From: Cognatilysobacter tabacisoli
GTDB lineage: Bacteria > Pseudomonadota > Gammaproteobacteria > Xanthomonadales > Xanthomonadaceae
Direction of reading: 5' to 3'
Length of the DNA stretch: 64,000 nucleotides
NCBI RefSeq assembly: GCF_003586305.1
Contig: NZ_QXJI01000001.1
Location: 1,178,001 to 1,242,000 of the forward strand
In this document: one piece after another, positions 35,051 through 44,222 of the stretch
Layout: each line of letters starts with the position of its first letter
How positions within the stretch are numbered: position 1 is the stretch's first letter
Translations under genes and position numbers: made by a program
Notes under the pieces: model-generated
Seen by the model: only the letters and a program-made list of their open reading frames with translations
Database searches by the model: none
What the model was told of the DNA's origin: nothing

Positions 35051-37492
35051 TCAGTACTTCTGCTTGGTGCGCTTGGCCGGCGTGCCGCGCGGCGGCATCG
35101 CCTTGACCCCGTGCGACTCGGCCAGCCGGAAGTCGATCCGGCGGTCCTCGACGCTGGCCTTCAGCACGACGATGTCGACCCGGTCGCCGAGCCGGAACTC
35201 GCGCGCGGTGCGCTCGCCGGTCATCGTCTTGCGGATCGGGTCGAAATGGTAGAAGTCGTGCGGCAGCTGGGTCACGTGGATCAGGCCGTTGACCTTCGAG
35301 TCGTCGAGCTCGATGAACAGCCCGAAGCTGGTGACGCCGCTGATCACGCCGGAGAACTGGCCGCCGACGTGCTGCTCCATCCATGCGGCGCGGTAGCGCT
35401 CGTCGACCTCGCGCTGGGCCTCGTCGGCGCGGCGCGAACGCTCGGAGCACTGCAGCGACAGCGCGGCCATCTCATGCGGCGAGTAGGTGAACTGGTCGGG
35501 CTTGCCGGCGGCCAGCGCGTGCTTGATCGCTCGGTGCACCAGCAGGTCGGGGTAGCGGCGGATCGGCGAGGTGAAGTGCGCGTACGCCTCCAGCGCCAGG
35601 CCGAAGTGGCCGATGTTCTCCGGCGCGTACACCGCCAGCGACTGGCTGCGCAGGATCACCGACTCCAGCAGCGCCGCGTCCGGGCGCTCGCGGATCTTCT
35701 CCAGCAGCGCGCGGAAGTCGCGCGGCTGCACCTTGCCCCACGGCGGCAGCCGCAGCTTGAACTCCTTGAGGAACTCCTCGAGGTCGGCGTACTTAGCCTC
35801 CGGCGGCTTGTCGTGGTCGCGGTACGGCGCCGGCACGCGCTTGTCGAGCAGGTACTTCGCGGCTTCGACGTTCGCCGCGATCATGCACTCCTCGATCAGC
35901 TTGTGCGCGTCGTTGCGCTGGATCATGCCGGCCTGGGTGACCTCGCCCTGCGGGCCGAGCACGAAGCGGACCTCGCTGGACTCGAACTCGATCGAGCCGC
36001 GCTTCTGCCGCGCCTTGTCGAGGATGCGGTACAGCTGGTGCAGACGCTCGACCTGCGGCAGCAGCGATCCGATCCGCTGCAGCGCGTCCTCGCGGTCGGC
36101 CTCGGGAATGCCGTCGCCGACCGCGTTCCACACCTGGGTGTAGGTCAGGCGCGCATGCGAGTGCATGACCGCCTCGTAGAACTGCGCGCGCGAGACCTGG
36201 CCGTCGCGGCTGACCTGCATGTCGCAGACGAAGCACAGCCGGTCGACGCGCGGCACCAGCGAGCAGATGCCGTTGGACAGCGTCTCGGGCAGCATCGGCA
36301 CGACGAAGCCGGGGAAGTACACCGACGTCGCGCGCTTCTGCGCCTCATCGTCGAGCGGCGTGCCCGGACGCACGTAGTGCGACACGTCGGCGATGGCGAC
36401 CAGCAGGCGGAAGCCGTCGCGGTTGGGTTCGCAGTAGACGGCGTCGTCGAAGTCCTTGGCGTCCTCGCCGTCGATGGTCACCAGCGGCAGGCCGCGCAGG
36501 TCGACGCGCTTGGCGACGGTGGCCGCGTCGACCGCGACCGGCACGTTGGCGGCCTCGGCCAGCACCTCGGGCGGGAACTCGTGCGGGATGTCGTTGCCGT
36601 GGATGGCCGCCTGCACCGCCAGCGACGCGGTCAGGCGTTCGCCGAGCACGGTCAGGATGCGGCCGATCGGCGGACGGCGCGTGTCGGGCGACTGCACGAT
36701 CTCGCTCACGACCAGCTGCCCGTGCTGCGCGTCGCCGCGGTCCTCGGCCGGGATCAGCACGTTGCGCTGGATGCGGCGGTCGTCCGGCACGACGAATCCG
36801 ATGCCGGCCTCGACCGTGTAGCGGCCGATCAGGCGCGTCAGGCGGCGCTCGAGGACCTCGACGATCGCGCCCTCGCGGCGGCCGCGCCGGTCGACGCCGG
36901 TGACGCTGGCGAGCACGCGGTCGCCGTGCATCGCCTTGCGCATCTCGAACGGCGGCAGGAACAGGTCGTCGCCGCCGCCCGCGTCGGGCCGCAGAAAGCC
37001 GAAGCCGTCGGGGTTGGCGATCACGACGCCGGGGATCAGGTCCATCCGCGCGGTGGGCGCGAATTCGCCCTTGCGGTTCTGCAGAAGCTGGCCGTCGCGC
37101 AGCATCGCGCCGAGGCGCTTGCCGAGCGCGTCGAAGCGGTCGGGCGCGGTCAGTGCGAGCTTCTGCGCCAGCTCGTCGGCGGTCATCGGGCCGTCGGCGG
37201 CCGCGAGCACCTGCAGGATCATCTCGCGGCTGGCGATCGGCTCCGCGTAGCGCGAGGCCTCGCGCTCGGCGTGCGGGTCGCTGCCGTCGGACGGCGGCTT
37301 GATCGACGGCGGGCGGAATCCTTTCGGGGGCGGCTCGGGCAGCCAGCCGGGACGCTTGGGTCCGGGCTTGCCGGTGGATTTCGAAGCGGACTTGGGTCCG
37401 CGTGCCGCGGAGGCGCCGGCAGGCTTGCCGGCGGACGATTTCGCGGTGGAACGCCCGGTTTTCGGGCCGCGACTCGGGGGTTTCTTGGTCAT
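35051..37492 (-). CDS. rnr: ribonuclease R
   Basis: An 813-residue 3'-5' exoribonuclease that degrades structured RNA. Order: a basic N-terminal tail rich in Lys/Pro, a winged-helix segment (ILQVLAAADGPMTADELAQ), two cold-shock domains, then the RNB catalytic domain. Within RNB, GEDAKDFDDAVYCE provides the metal-binding aspartates and IADVSHYVRPGTPLD follows. A C-terminal S1 domain (GVISGVTSFGLFIELDD) and short basic tail end the protein. The start MTKKPPSRG was chosen because upstream codons are not Lys/Pro-rich. Pairs with rlmB. Confidence 0.97.
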   Translation of the reverse strand: MTKKPPSRGPKTGRSTAKSSAGKPAGASAARGPKSASKSTGKPGPKRPGWLPEPPPKGFRPPSIKPPSDGSDPHAEREASRYAEPIASREMILQVLAAADGPMTADELAQKLALTAPDRFDALGKRLGAMLRDGQLLQNRKGEFAPTARMDLIPGVVIANPDGFGFLRPDAGGGDDLFLPPFEMRKAMHGDRVLASVTGVDRRGRREGAIVEVLERRLTRLIGRYTVEAGIGFVVPDDRRIQRNVLIPAEDRGDAQHGQLVVSEIVQSPDTRRPPIGRILTVLGERLTASLAVQAAIHGNDIPHEFPPEVLAEAANVPVAVDAATVAKRVDLRGLPLVTIDGEDAKDFDDAVYCEPNRDGFRLLVAIADVSHYVRPGTPLDDEAQKRATSVYFPGFVVPMLPETLSNGICSLVPRVDRLCFVCDMQVSRDGQVSRAQFYEAVMHSHARLTYTQVWNAVGDGIPEADREDALQRIGSLLPQVERLHQLYRILDKARQKRGSIEFESSEVRFVLGPQGEVTQAGMIQRNDAHKLIEECMIAANVEAAKYLLDKRVPAPYRDHDKPPEAKYADLEEFLKEFKLRLPPWGKVQPRDFRALLEKIRERPDAALLESVILRSQSLAVYAPENIGHFGLALEAYAHFTSPIRRYPDLLVHRAIKHALAAGKPDQFTYSPHEMAALSLQCSERSRRADEAQREVDERYRAAWMEQHVGGQFSGVISGVTSFGLFIELDDSKVNGLIHVTQLPHDFYHFDPIRKTMTGERTAREFRLGDRVDIVVLKASVEDRRIDFRLAESHGVKAMPPRGTPAKRTKQKY

Positions 37493-37564
37493 CACGGCAT
37501 CGTCGCACATCGCGATGAACGCGGTGTCGGCGCATCGGCGCGGCAGCGGGGTCACCCGCCGGCG

Positions 37565-38902
37565 TCAGCTGCGCGGCGCATCCGCGGTCATGGCGTGCGT
37601 CAGCACCGGCGCGAACCCGCCGCCGGGCGTGCGGAAGTTGGTCGTCTGTCCCTGGTAGACGCGGGCGGCGTACAGCAGCGCCTGGCCGCGGTACGCATAG
37701 CAGCGCAGGTCCACCTTCAATGCGCCGCCACCCGACGCGAGCCGTCGCTCGCTCGGCGCGACGAGTGCCTGCGCCACGTACTCGCCCTGCGCGATCTCAT
37801 CCCACACGCGACGCGTGAGCTTGTCGCCGCGGTAGCTGGCCTTGCTGCCGAAGCCCGCCGCCGGCTTGAAGAACAGGCCGCGCCGCTCCGCCCACATCGC
37901 ATCGCGGTGGTCCGGCGTGACGCGGCGCGTGCGCGGCACGGACGCCGCCAGCGTGGCGATCGCGTCGGCGTCCGCGCCGGCCGCCGCGAGAAAGGCGCCG
38001 TCGCCCAGCAGCGAAAGGTCGCGCTTGTCCGCGTACAGCGCGTGCGCGCGCGGGTGCGGCGTGAGCGCCACCTGCCCGGCGAGATACGCCTCGCGCAGCA
38101 CCCCGTGCGCCGGCGCCTGCAGCGCGAAGTCGGTCAGCCGGTTGTAGACCAGGTCGACCGCCTCGTCGCGCCACCACAGCCGGCCGTCGCGCGGCACCAG
38201 TTCGTCCGGCGCACAGATCTCGGCACGCAGCCCGTGCTGCCGCAGCAGCGCGCGGTACATGACGAACTCGGGGTACAGGTACTGCTGCTCCGGCACCTCG
38301 TCGACGATCGCCACGAAGCGCAGCGGCGCGGCGCCGCGCTGTCCTTCCCATTCCGCCAGCAGCGACGACAGCACCGCGTCTTCCGCCGCCCGGGGATCCG
38401 TCGGCGGCGCGGTGATGGCCGGCATGCAGATGCGCTGCGCCTGCGCCAGCAGCACGTTGAGCAGCGCGCCGCCGGGGTTGGTGTTGATCTCGATCAGCCG
38501 CGGCCGTTCCGGACCGAGGTGGAAATCGAACCCGAGCAGCCCGCCCGGCGAGCCGGGGTCATGGCCCGCGATGCCGGGCGCCCAGGCGAGCGCCGCCGAC
38601 CGGTACGCCGGCAGCGCGACCACCTGTTCGACGGCCGCGACGACGGCGTCGACGCGCTCCACGTGCGCTCGCGCGACGTACACCGGCAGTGCGGAGAACA
38701 GATGCGGATGCGACGTGGCCAATGCGGCGGGCACGCCGTGGGCGGCGAGCAGCGACTCGAGTTCGCCGTGCAGCGCGCTCGGATTCACGCCGATGCAGAA
38801 GCAGTCGCGGTTGAGCTGCTCCATCGAGTCGGTTGACAGGCAGGCCGCGTCGCACGTGTCATCGGGCAGGGGCCATCGGGGATCTTGCACGTGCGCGCTC
38901 AC
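37565..38902 (-). CDS. orphan protein with ATP-grasp-like features
   Basis: A 445-residue protein of unknown function. The middle holds LIEINTNPGGALLNVLL, resembling the Glu-Ile-Asn-Xaa-Asn metal-binding segment of ATP-grasp ligases. The C-terminal half has FFKPAAGFGSKASYRGDKL, resembling a glycine-rich ATP-grasp loop, and DLRCYAYRGQALLYAARVYQG. The order suggests a rearranged (circularly permuted) ATP-grasp fold, as in glutathionylspermidine synthases, but this is inference. I chose GTG at 38902 because AAGGA lies 7 nt upstream; starts at 38980 and 38824 are alternatives. No neighbour suggests a substrate. Confidence 0.65.
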   Translation of the reverse strand: MSAHVQDPRWPLPDDTCDAACLSTDSMEQLNRDCFCIGVNPSALHGELESLLAAHGVPAALATSHPHLFSALPVYVARAHVERVDAVVAAVEQVVALPAYRSAALAWAPGIAGHDPGSPGGLLGFDFHLGPERPRLIEINTNPGGALLNVLLAQAQRICMPAITAPPTDPRAAEDAVLSSLLAEWEGQRGAAPLRFVAIVDEVPEQQYLYPEFVMYRALLRQHGLRAEICAPDELVPRDGRLWWRDEAVDLVYNRLTDFALQAPAHGVLREAYLAGQVALTPHPRAHALYADKRDLSLLGDGAFLAAAGADADAIATLAASVPRTRRVTPDHRDAMWAERRGLFFKPAAGFGSKASYRGDKLTRRVWDEIAQGEYVAQALVAPSERRLASGGGALKVDLRCYAYRGQALLYAARVYQGQTTNFRTPGGGFAPVLTHAMTADAPRS

Positions 38903-39055
38903 TGTCCGGTCCTTCACGCATCCGACATGGGCATCGCGTGGGTCCGCCTCAAGGTGCGCGTCTCCGGGTGCAGCGGACATGTCCAGGGCGCACGACGCGC
39001 GTCCCGGCCCTGGCCAACTGCAGCATCACAAACGCCCCCGCCACGGCCGCCCACG

Positions 39056-39988
39056 TCACGCCCGTGCGGCAGGCACCGTCATAAGGAGTTCGTGCAGGGC
39101 GTCCACGGTCGTCGGTTTGACGAGGTGGTGGTCGAACCCGGCCTCGAACGCGCGGCGACGATCGTCTTCCTGCCCGTAGCCGGTCAGCGCGACCAGGACC
39201 GGCTGCCGCCCCGGCAGCGCCCTTACCCGCCTGGCCACCTCGTAGCCGTCCATGCCCGGCATCGCGATGTCGACCAGCGCCAGCTGCGGCCGCAGCGCTT
39301 CGACCTCCCGCAGCGCCGAGGCGCCGTCGTACACCGCGTGCGCCTGCTGGCCCAGCGCCGTGAGCATCAACACCATTGTGTTGGCCGACGGCTCGACGTC
39401 GTCGACGACAATCACGCGATGCGGCGGCGGGGCCGGCAGCGACGCCCGGCACGCGGGCGACGCCTCCGCGCTCGCGTCGTCGCCGGGCACGGTCGGCAGC
39501 CGGACGACGAACTCGCTGCCGCGCCCCGGCCCGTCGCTCCACGCGTGGACGGTGCCGCCATGCAGTTCGACCAGGCTCTTCACCAGCGTCAGTCCGATGC
39601 CGAGGCCGCCGTGCGACCGCGCGACGGAATGGTCGACCTGGGTAAACATCTCGAAGATGGCCGCGAGCATGTCCTCCGGGATCCCGGCGCCGTCGTCGCG
39701 CACGGCGATCACGGCCCAATCGCCTTCGCGCTTCACGGTCAGCCAGACGTGCCCGCCCGCCGCCGTGTACTTGGCCGCGTTGTTGAGCAGGTTGCCGAAC
39801 ACCTGCACGAGGCGACCGAGGTCGGCTTCGACGAACACCGGCTCGTCGGGCAGCGCGACGGCAAGCGCGTGCCGGTGCGCGTCGAGGAACGGCTGCAGCG
39901 ACCCGCCCGCCCGGCGAGCGATGACACGGCCGCGCCGCGGGCAGGTCGCAGGCGTGGCGCGCGCGATGTCGCGTTGCCCGCGAGCGAA
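39056..39988 (-). pseudogene. headless hybrid histidine kinase (HATPase + receiver)
   Basis: The frame encodes a histidine-kinase ATPase domain: N-box FGNLLNNAAKYT, G1 DDGAGIP and G2 HGGLGIGLTLVKSL. A response-receiver domain follows with VIVVDDVEPS, phosphoacceptor aspartate in LVDIAMPGMDGYE, and LVKP lysine. The frame is open only from a TGA at 39989-39991, and no HisKA dimerisation domain or sensor precedes it. The first possible start codon (GTG at 39838) falls inside the ATPase domain, after FLDAHRHALAV. I call it a 5'-deleted kinase. A separate translated fragment with receiver function cannot be excluded. Confidence 0.75.
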
Positions 39989-39991
39989 TCA

Positions 39992-40318
39992 GGTGGAGTG
40001 CACGGTCTCATCGGCAACGAATCTAGCCGGGCGACCAGCCAGCGGCAAACCGCGGCCCGCCGCGCCGCGCAGGTGAATCGTTCAGTGCCCCCGCTCACGA
40101 CATGGCTAACCACGCCGCAGAAGTCGTCTGGTCAGCGATACCCATCTCCACTGCGCTCTAGTCCGCCGCTTGGAAGCCAGCAGCGGGCACGCGCCCGGTG
40201 CGACCACTCGAGACCAGCGCGAGTGCTCCTGAGTGGACATCCGCTAGGCACGAATCGGGACGTTGCGCCTTCTAGCAACCCGAGAGACCGCAATCGGCGC
40301 GATCATCTGATCTGCGGC
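39992..40318. other. gene-free scar between kinase remnant and GFA gene
   Basis: About 330 bp with no supported gene. Composition is visibly less GC-rich and less codon-like than the flanks. No insertion-sequence ends, direct repeats or tRNA fragments were found. It probably marks the deletion point that removed the kinase N-terminus. Confidence 0.5.
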
Positions 40319-40348
40319 AAAACCCGCGCAGTCACCTACGGTGACTGC
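40319..40348 (-). terminator. terminator hairpin overlapping the GFA-gene stop codon
   Basis: On the minus strand a perfect 9-bp stem GCAGTCACC/GGTGACTGC with a 3-nt GTA loop is followed, after GCGGG, by TTTT. The stop codon TAG of the GFA gene occupies the loop edge, so the hairpin can form only once ribosomes have left. Confidence 0.65.
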
Positions 40349-40746
40349 GGATAGCACGGGATATCCGATCCGAGATGCACCCATGGCTGAGCGCTCGAGG
40401 TCCAGATATGCACCATGGGCTTGAAGCCCGAGGGGTCATCGAGGGACGCAAAGCGAATGGACATCAGGTCCGGGACCACTTCGCCTCGGGTGAAAAGGGG
40501 CGTGCCGCACTGCGCACAGAAGCTTCGCGTGGTGGATCCCCCGCTGCTGCCTCGAACTGTGTATGCCCCGAGGGTTCCAGAAACTTCTGTTTCAGCGACG
40601 CGAACGACGACGCCCGACGCAAAGGGGGCGCCGCTGGACAGCTGGCAGTCGCGGCAATGGCAACTGAGCATGGCGATGGGGTCGCCATGGCAAACGTAAC
40701 GTATCGCGCCACAGGCGCAGCCGCCAGAGAATGGTGAGGTGATCAC
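40336..40746 (-). CDS. GFA-family zinc protein (glutathione-dependent formaldehyde-activating enzyme-like)
   Basis: A 136-residue protein with the GFA/CENP-V zinc fold. The three cysteine pairs are visible: GGCACGAIRY, SCHCRDCQLSSG and SFCAQCGTPLF. Members have been linked to glutathione-formaldehyde adducts, but most are uncharacterised and activity is often doubtful. It is isolated, with lower GC and different codon use from its neighbours, and sits in a degraded patch near tRNA-Leu. It looks acquired. Confidence 0.85.
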   Translation of the reverse strand: MITSPFSGGCACGAIRYVCHGDPIAMLSCHCRDCQLSSGAPFASGVVVRVAETEVSGTLGAYTVRGSSGGSTTRSFCAQCGTPLFTRGEVVPDLMSIRFASLDDPSGFKPMVHIWTSSAQPWVHLGSDIPCYPQSP

Positions 40747-40776
40747 TTACTTTCCTTCTACCGCCTAAGACTGGAA

Positions 40777-41292
40777 TTGAGTCGGGCCTCGACGCGGCGT
40801 CGGACCGGACGGGTTCTTGGGCGCCATGCTAGTTGCCTGCTGGGGCCGGCGATATTTCGCGAGATTACTTTTCGCGTGCTCACGAGCGAACAGGGCGGCT
40901 CGCTGCGCGCCGCGCTCACCCAGAGCGGGCACTTTGGCCGCATTGCGAAAGCCCTGCGCCGCATTCATGCCCACTATGACAGCGACCTCGATGTCGCCAC
41001 GCTGGCCCATGAGGCCAGCATGAGCGTTCCGGCTTTCCACAGCCACTTCAAGTCGGTCACCCACACATCGCCGATCCAGTACATCAAGTCGATACGCCTG
41101 CACCAGGCGCGACTGCTGATGATCCGAAACGGCCATACGGCGGCCAGCGCCGCGGCCCATGTGGGTTACGAAAGCACATCGCAGTTCAGCCGCGAGTTCA
41201 AACGACTCTTCGGCAACTCACCCGGCGTTGAGGCCAAACGGCTGCAGCAGGTGATGTCGCTGTCGCAACCGCTTTTCTTCACCGCAAGCTGA
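40777..41292 (+). pseudogene. AraC-family regulator lacking its N-terminal domain
   Basis: The frame carries an intact C-terminal AraC DNA-binding domain with both helix-turn-helices (LATLAHEASMSVPAFHSHFK-like and HVGYESTSQFSREFKRLFG). It is preceded by FREITFRVLTSEQGG, the end of the N-terminal AraC_N cupin-like domain. The rest of that domain (about 130-150 residues) is missing, and the only start is a TTG in arginine-rich noise. I infer a 5'-deleted relative of YqhC-type regulators. It diverges from the GFA gene by 30 bp. Confidence 0.7.
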
Positions 41293-41482
41293 GTTCACGT
41301 GGTCACAGCGGGGTCGCGACGAAGTCGGCCTCGAGCGCGGGTTTGGGCGACTGACTTGCAGGCCTTGTCGCCGTCCATGTCGGCCTTCGCCAGGCGGGCC
41401 CGGCTCCCCGCGGAAAGGCGCTTCCAAATGTGACCCCCAGCTTGGCTGGGCCGCAATGGGATGTTCCGGGGGGCACTGAAAC
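41293..41482. other. short non-coding scar next to tRNA-Leu
   Basis: About 190 bp between the AraC remnant and the tRNA-Leu terminator hold no supported gene. I looked for a repeat of the tRNA 3' end that would mark an island junction and found none. Confidence 0.4.
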
Positions 41483-41508
41483 AAAAAACCCGCCGGATCG
41501 GCGGGTTT
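41483..41508 (-). terminator. rho-independent terminator of tRNA-Leu
   Basis: On the minus strand a 9-bp stem AAACCCGCC/GGCGGGTTT with a 5-nt loop runs into further T residues (TTTTTTG), 45 bp after the tRNA 3' end. Confidence 0.9.
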
Positions 41509-41552
41509 GTCGTGATGCGCTGGACGGTGCGGCATGTCCTGCGAATCGGTGT

Positions 41553-41637
<85 letters not shown>

Positions 41638-41772
41638 CAATCGCAGCGGGCGAACCCGTGCGAGGCCGCGTATGTTGCGGCGCGGCGCGCGGCTTGTCAA
41701 CGGATCGCCGCGAAGATTTTACGCGCGCCGGCCCGCCCCGCGCCGGCACCGTGACGGTCGTCCGGCGGACCG

Positions 41773-42852
41773 TCAGGCCGGCCGTACGAATCGGTAGTGC
41801 GCCACGCCCCACTCCTGCCCGCCGTCGTAGCCGAACAGCTCCGCGCAGGCCATCCAGAACATGCGCCAGCGCTGGAACCACAGCTTCGCCGTCTGCGGGC
41901 TGTAGGCCTGCGTCAGGATCGCCATGACCGCGTCGCGGTTGCGGTCCTGGTTCTCCAGCCAGTGGTTCGACGTCCGCTGGTAATGGGTGCCGTCGACCAG
42001 CCAGCGCTGCTCCAGCTTCAGGTCGCGCTGGAACCACAGCAGCGTGTCGGCCGCCGGCATCAGCCCGCCGGTGAAGAAGTGCCGGCCCATCCAGTTGTCC
42101 TCGCCCTCGGTCTCGAACGGGTAGACCAGCGTGCGGTGGACGAAAATGTGCACGAACAGCTTGCCGCCCGGCTTCAGCCAGCCGTTGATGCGGCCGAGCA
42201 GCGTGTCGTAGTTGCGCATGTGCTCGAACATCTCGATCGACACGCAGCGGTCGAACTGCGCCGGGTCGAGCTCGAGCCGGTTGACGTCCTGGGTGATCAC
42301 CCGAACGTTGCCGAGCCCGCGCTCGCGGCACTGGCGCTCGATGTGCTCGCGCTGCGGGCGCGAGTTCGACACCGCGGTGATCCGCGCGTTCGGATAGCGC
42401 TCGGCCATCCACAGGGTCAGCGAGCCCCAGCCGCAGCCGAGCTCGAGGATCTGCTGCCCATCAGCCAGCTCGGCGCGCTCGCCGTACAGGGCCAGCATCG
42501 CCTCCTCGGCCTGGTCGAGGGTCTCGGCGCCGGTCGGGTAGTAGCAGCTCGAGTACTTGTAGCGCTTGCCCAGGCACAGCTCGAAGAACGCCGGCGGCAG
42601 CTCGTAGTGCTGCGCGTTGGCCGCATCGGTGTGAATCGCGACCGGGCTGTGGCGCAGCAGCTCGATGCGCCGCGCGTAGCGGGCGGCCTGCGCGTCGAGG
42701 CCGCCGGCCATTTCCTCGCGCAGGCGCTGCGCGCACATCCGGCGGATGCCCAGGCGCAGCAGCGGGTCAGGGACCAGGCCGCGCTCGGCCAGGCCGAGCA
42801 GCCCGGGTGCCGGCGCGTCCTGCGCGAGTTCGTTGTCGACGATGGCGTTCAT
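41773..42852 (-). CDS. SAM-dependent methyltransferase, cyclopropane-fatty-acid synthase-like
   Basis: A 359-residue class I methyltransferase. The SAM-binding motif is ILELGCGWGSLTLWMAERYP, followed by AVSNSRPQREHIE and the acidic EMFEHMRNYDTLL segment typical of the CFA synthase superfamily. An N-terminal helical part (about 80 residues) precedes HYELPPAFFELCLGKRYKYSSCY. It differs from the CFA synthase four genes upstream and may act on a different lipid. It is the last gene of the sigma-factor-linked lipid cluster. Confidence 0.85.
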   Translation of the reverse strand: MNAIVDNELAQDAPAPGLLGLAERGLVPDPLLRLGIRRMCAQRLREEMAGGLDAQAARYARRIELLRHSPVAIHTDAANAQHYELPPAFFELCLGKRYKYSSCYYPTGAETLDQAEEAMLALYGERAELADGQQILELGCGWGSLTLWMAERYPNARITAVSNSRPQREHIERQCRERGLGNVRVITQDVNRLELDPAQFDRCVSIEMFEHMRNYDTLLGRINGWLKPGGKLFVHIFVHRTLVYPFETEGEDNWMGRHFFTGGLMPAADTLLWFQRDLKLEQRWLVDGTHYQRTSNHWLENQDRNRDAVMAILTQAYSPQTAKLWFQRWRMFWMACAELFGYDGGQEWGVAHYRFVRPA

Positions 42853-42873
42853 GCGGCGGCCCTTGTGGCGGTG

Positions 42874-43674
42874 TCAGGCATCGGTGGACGGGGTCGGATC
42901 GGATTTCGGGAACCACGGGAACAGCATCGGCGTGGTCTGCTGGTAGCGGCGGTAGTCGTCTCCGCGCGAACGCAGCGCCTGCGCCTCGGTGTACGGGATG
43001 CCGCTGACGTAGCGCAGGAACAGGTACATCACCACCGGCCCGGCCGCGCTGAGCCAGAACCACGGCGAACCCACCGCCAGCAGCACGTAGGCGAACCAGT
43101 GCAGCCACTCGAAGAAGTAGTTGGGGTGGCGCGAGTAGCGCCAGAGGCCGTCGCGGCAGGTCTTTCCCTTGTTAGCGGGGTTCTCGCGGAAGCGCGCCAG
43201 TTGCCGGTCGGCGATGCCCTCCCCGACCACGCTCAGCAGCCACACCGCGACGCCGCCGACCAGCCACGGCGTCACTTCGCCCACCGGGTTGCGCGCCACG
43301 GCGAGGAACGGCAGCGCGAACAGCACGATCAGCAGGGCCTGGAACTGGAAGAACAGGAAGAAATAGAGCTGGTTGCCGCCCCAGTGCTCGCGCAGGTTGC
43401 GGTAGCGGCCGTCCTCGGCCTCGCGGCTGACGCGGTGCCACAGGTGCCAGCCCAGCCGCACGCCCCACGCGCCGCCGAGCACGCCCAGCAGCACGCGCGG
43501 CAGCAGCGCGCCGTCGCCGAGGACGGCGAACAGCACCGCGGCGCCGCCGACGCCGAACGACCAGATCACGTCGACGATGCCGGCGTTGTCGCGACGGCGC
43601 TGCCACACCCAGCCGAGCGTCTGCACGACGGCGGCCAGCGCCCACAGCAGCAGGATCGACGTCCACAGGTTCAT
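42874..43674 (-). CDS. DUF1295 membrane protein (steroid 5-alpha-reductase-like)
   Basis: A 266-residue protein with about seven helices. The C-terminal portion RYSRHPNYFFEWLHWFAYVLLAV and later YVSGIPYTEAQALRSRGDDYRRYQQ match DUF1295 and the steroid 5-alpha-reductase/isoprenylcysteine methyltransferase fold. The segment is an NADPH- or SAM-binding membrane domain. It overlaps DUF2878 upstream by 4 nt. The function is unknown, but position in the lipid cluster suggests a membrane-lipid reductase or methyltransferase. Confidence 0.85.
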   Translation of the reverse strand: MNLWTSILLLWALAAVVQTLGWVWQRRRDNAGIVDVIWSFGVGGAAVLFAVLGDGALLPRVLLGVLGGAWGVRLGWHLWHRVSREAEDGRYRNLREHWGGNQLYFFLFFQFQALLIVLFALPFLAVARNPVGEVTPWLVGGVAVWLLSVVGEGIADRQLARFRENPANKGKTCRDGLWRYSRHPNYFFEWLHWFAYVLLAVGSPWFWLSAAGPVVMYLFLRYVSGIPYTEAQALRSRGDDYRRYQQTTPMLFPWFPKSDPTPSTDA

Positions 43675-44222
43675 CGCGCGCCCTCGTTCAGTGCCAGTGG
43701 AATCGTGCCCGTGCGTTCGCCGCGCCGCGCCAGCGCCGCCAGCAGCGGCAGCGCCACGCCCCACGCCATGGCCAGCCACGCGATCGCGCGCCAGGTCGGC
43801 TCGGCCAGCACCAGCGCATCGAAGCCGCGCGCCGCGCCGAGGTACGACAGCGGCCCGCCGATCGCGCCGAACGCGACCGCGAGCCACGCGCTGCGCTTCA
43901 GGAAGCCCATCGAGTGGTTGATCGTCAGCGCGAACGCCGACCAAAGCGCGAGGATCCACAGCGGCGCCGCCCGCTCCGACGGCCACGCCGCGGCGTACGT
44001 GCCCCAGCCGCTGAAGGCGAGCACCCCGTCGAGCACCACGCCCATCGCCACCGCGGCGGCGAGCAGGCGCAGCTCGGCGCGGCGGTCGTCGCTGATCGCC
44101 AGCTGCCACGCGACGAACGCCAGCGCCGCGGCCACGCCGGGCCAGGTGAGCCCGCGTCCGGCGCCGATCACCGCGCAGAACCAGACCAGCTGGTAGCCGA
44201 CGAGGTTGCTCCAGAACCTCAT
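43671..44222 (-). CDS. DUF2878 family membrane protein
   Basis: A 183-residue protein with five or six helices. It begins WSNLVGYQLVWFCAVIGAGRG, typical of DUF2878. Family function is unknown; members are repeatedly found with DUF1295, DUF1365 and CFA synthase. It overlaps both neighbours by 4 nt (ATGA on each side), so translation is coupled along the cluster. Confidence 0.82.
   Translation of the reverse strand: MRFWSNLVGYQLVWFCAVIGAGRGLTWPGVAAALAFVAWQLAISDDRRAELRLLAAAVAMGVVLDGVLAFSGWGTYAAAWPSERAAPLWILALWSAFALTINHSMGFLKRSAWLAVAFGAIGGPLSYLGAARGFDALVLAEPTWRAIAWLAMAWGVALPLLAALARRGERTGTIPLALNEGAR

Noticed and set aside
34115-38836. A 1573-codon open frame on the plus strand opposite rlmB and rnr
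   Set aside because: Antisense shadow of rlmB, rnr and the ATP-grasp-like gene. It has no recognisable motif and its composition is that of reverse-complemented GC-rich codons.
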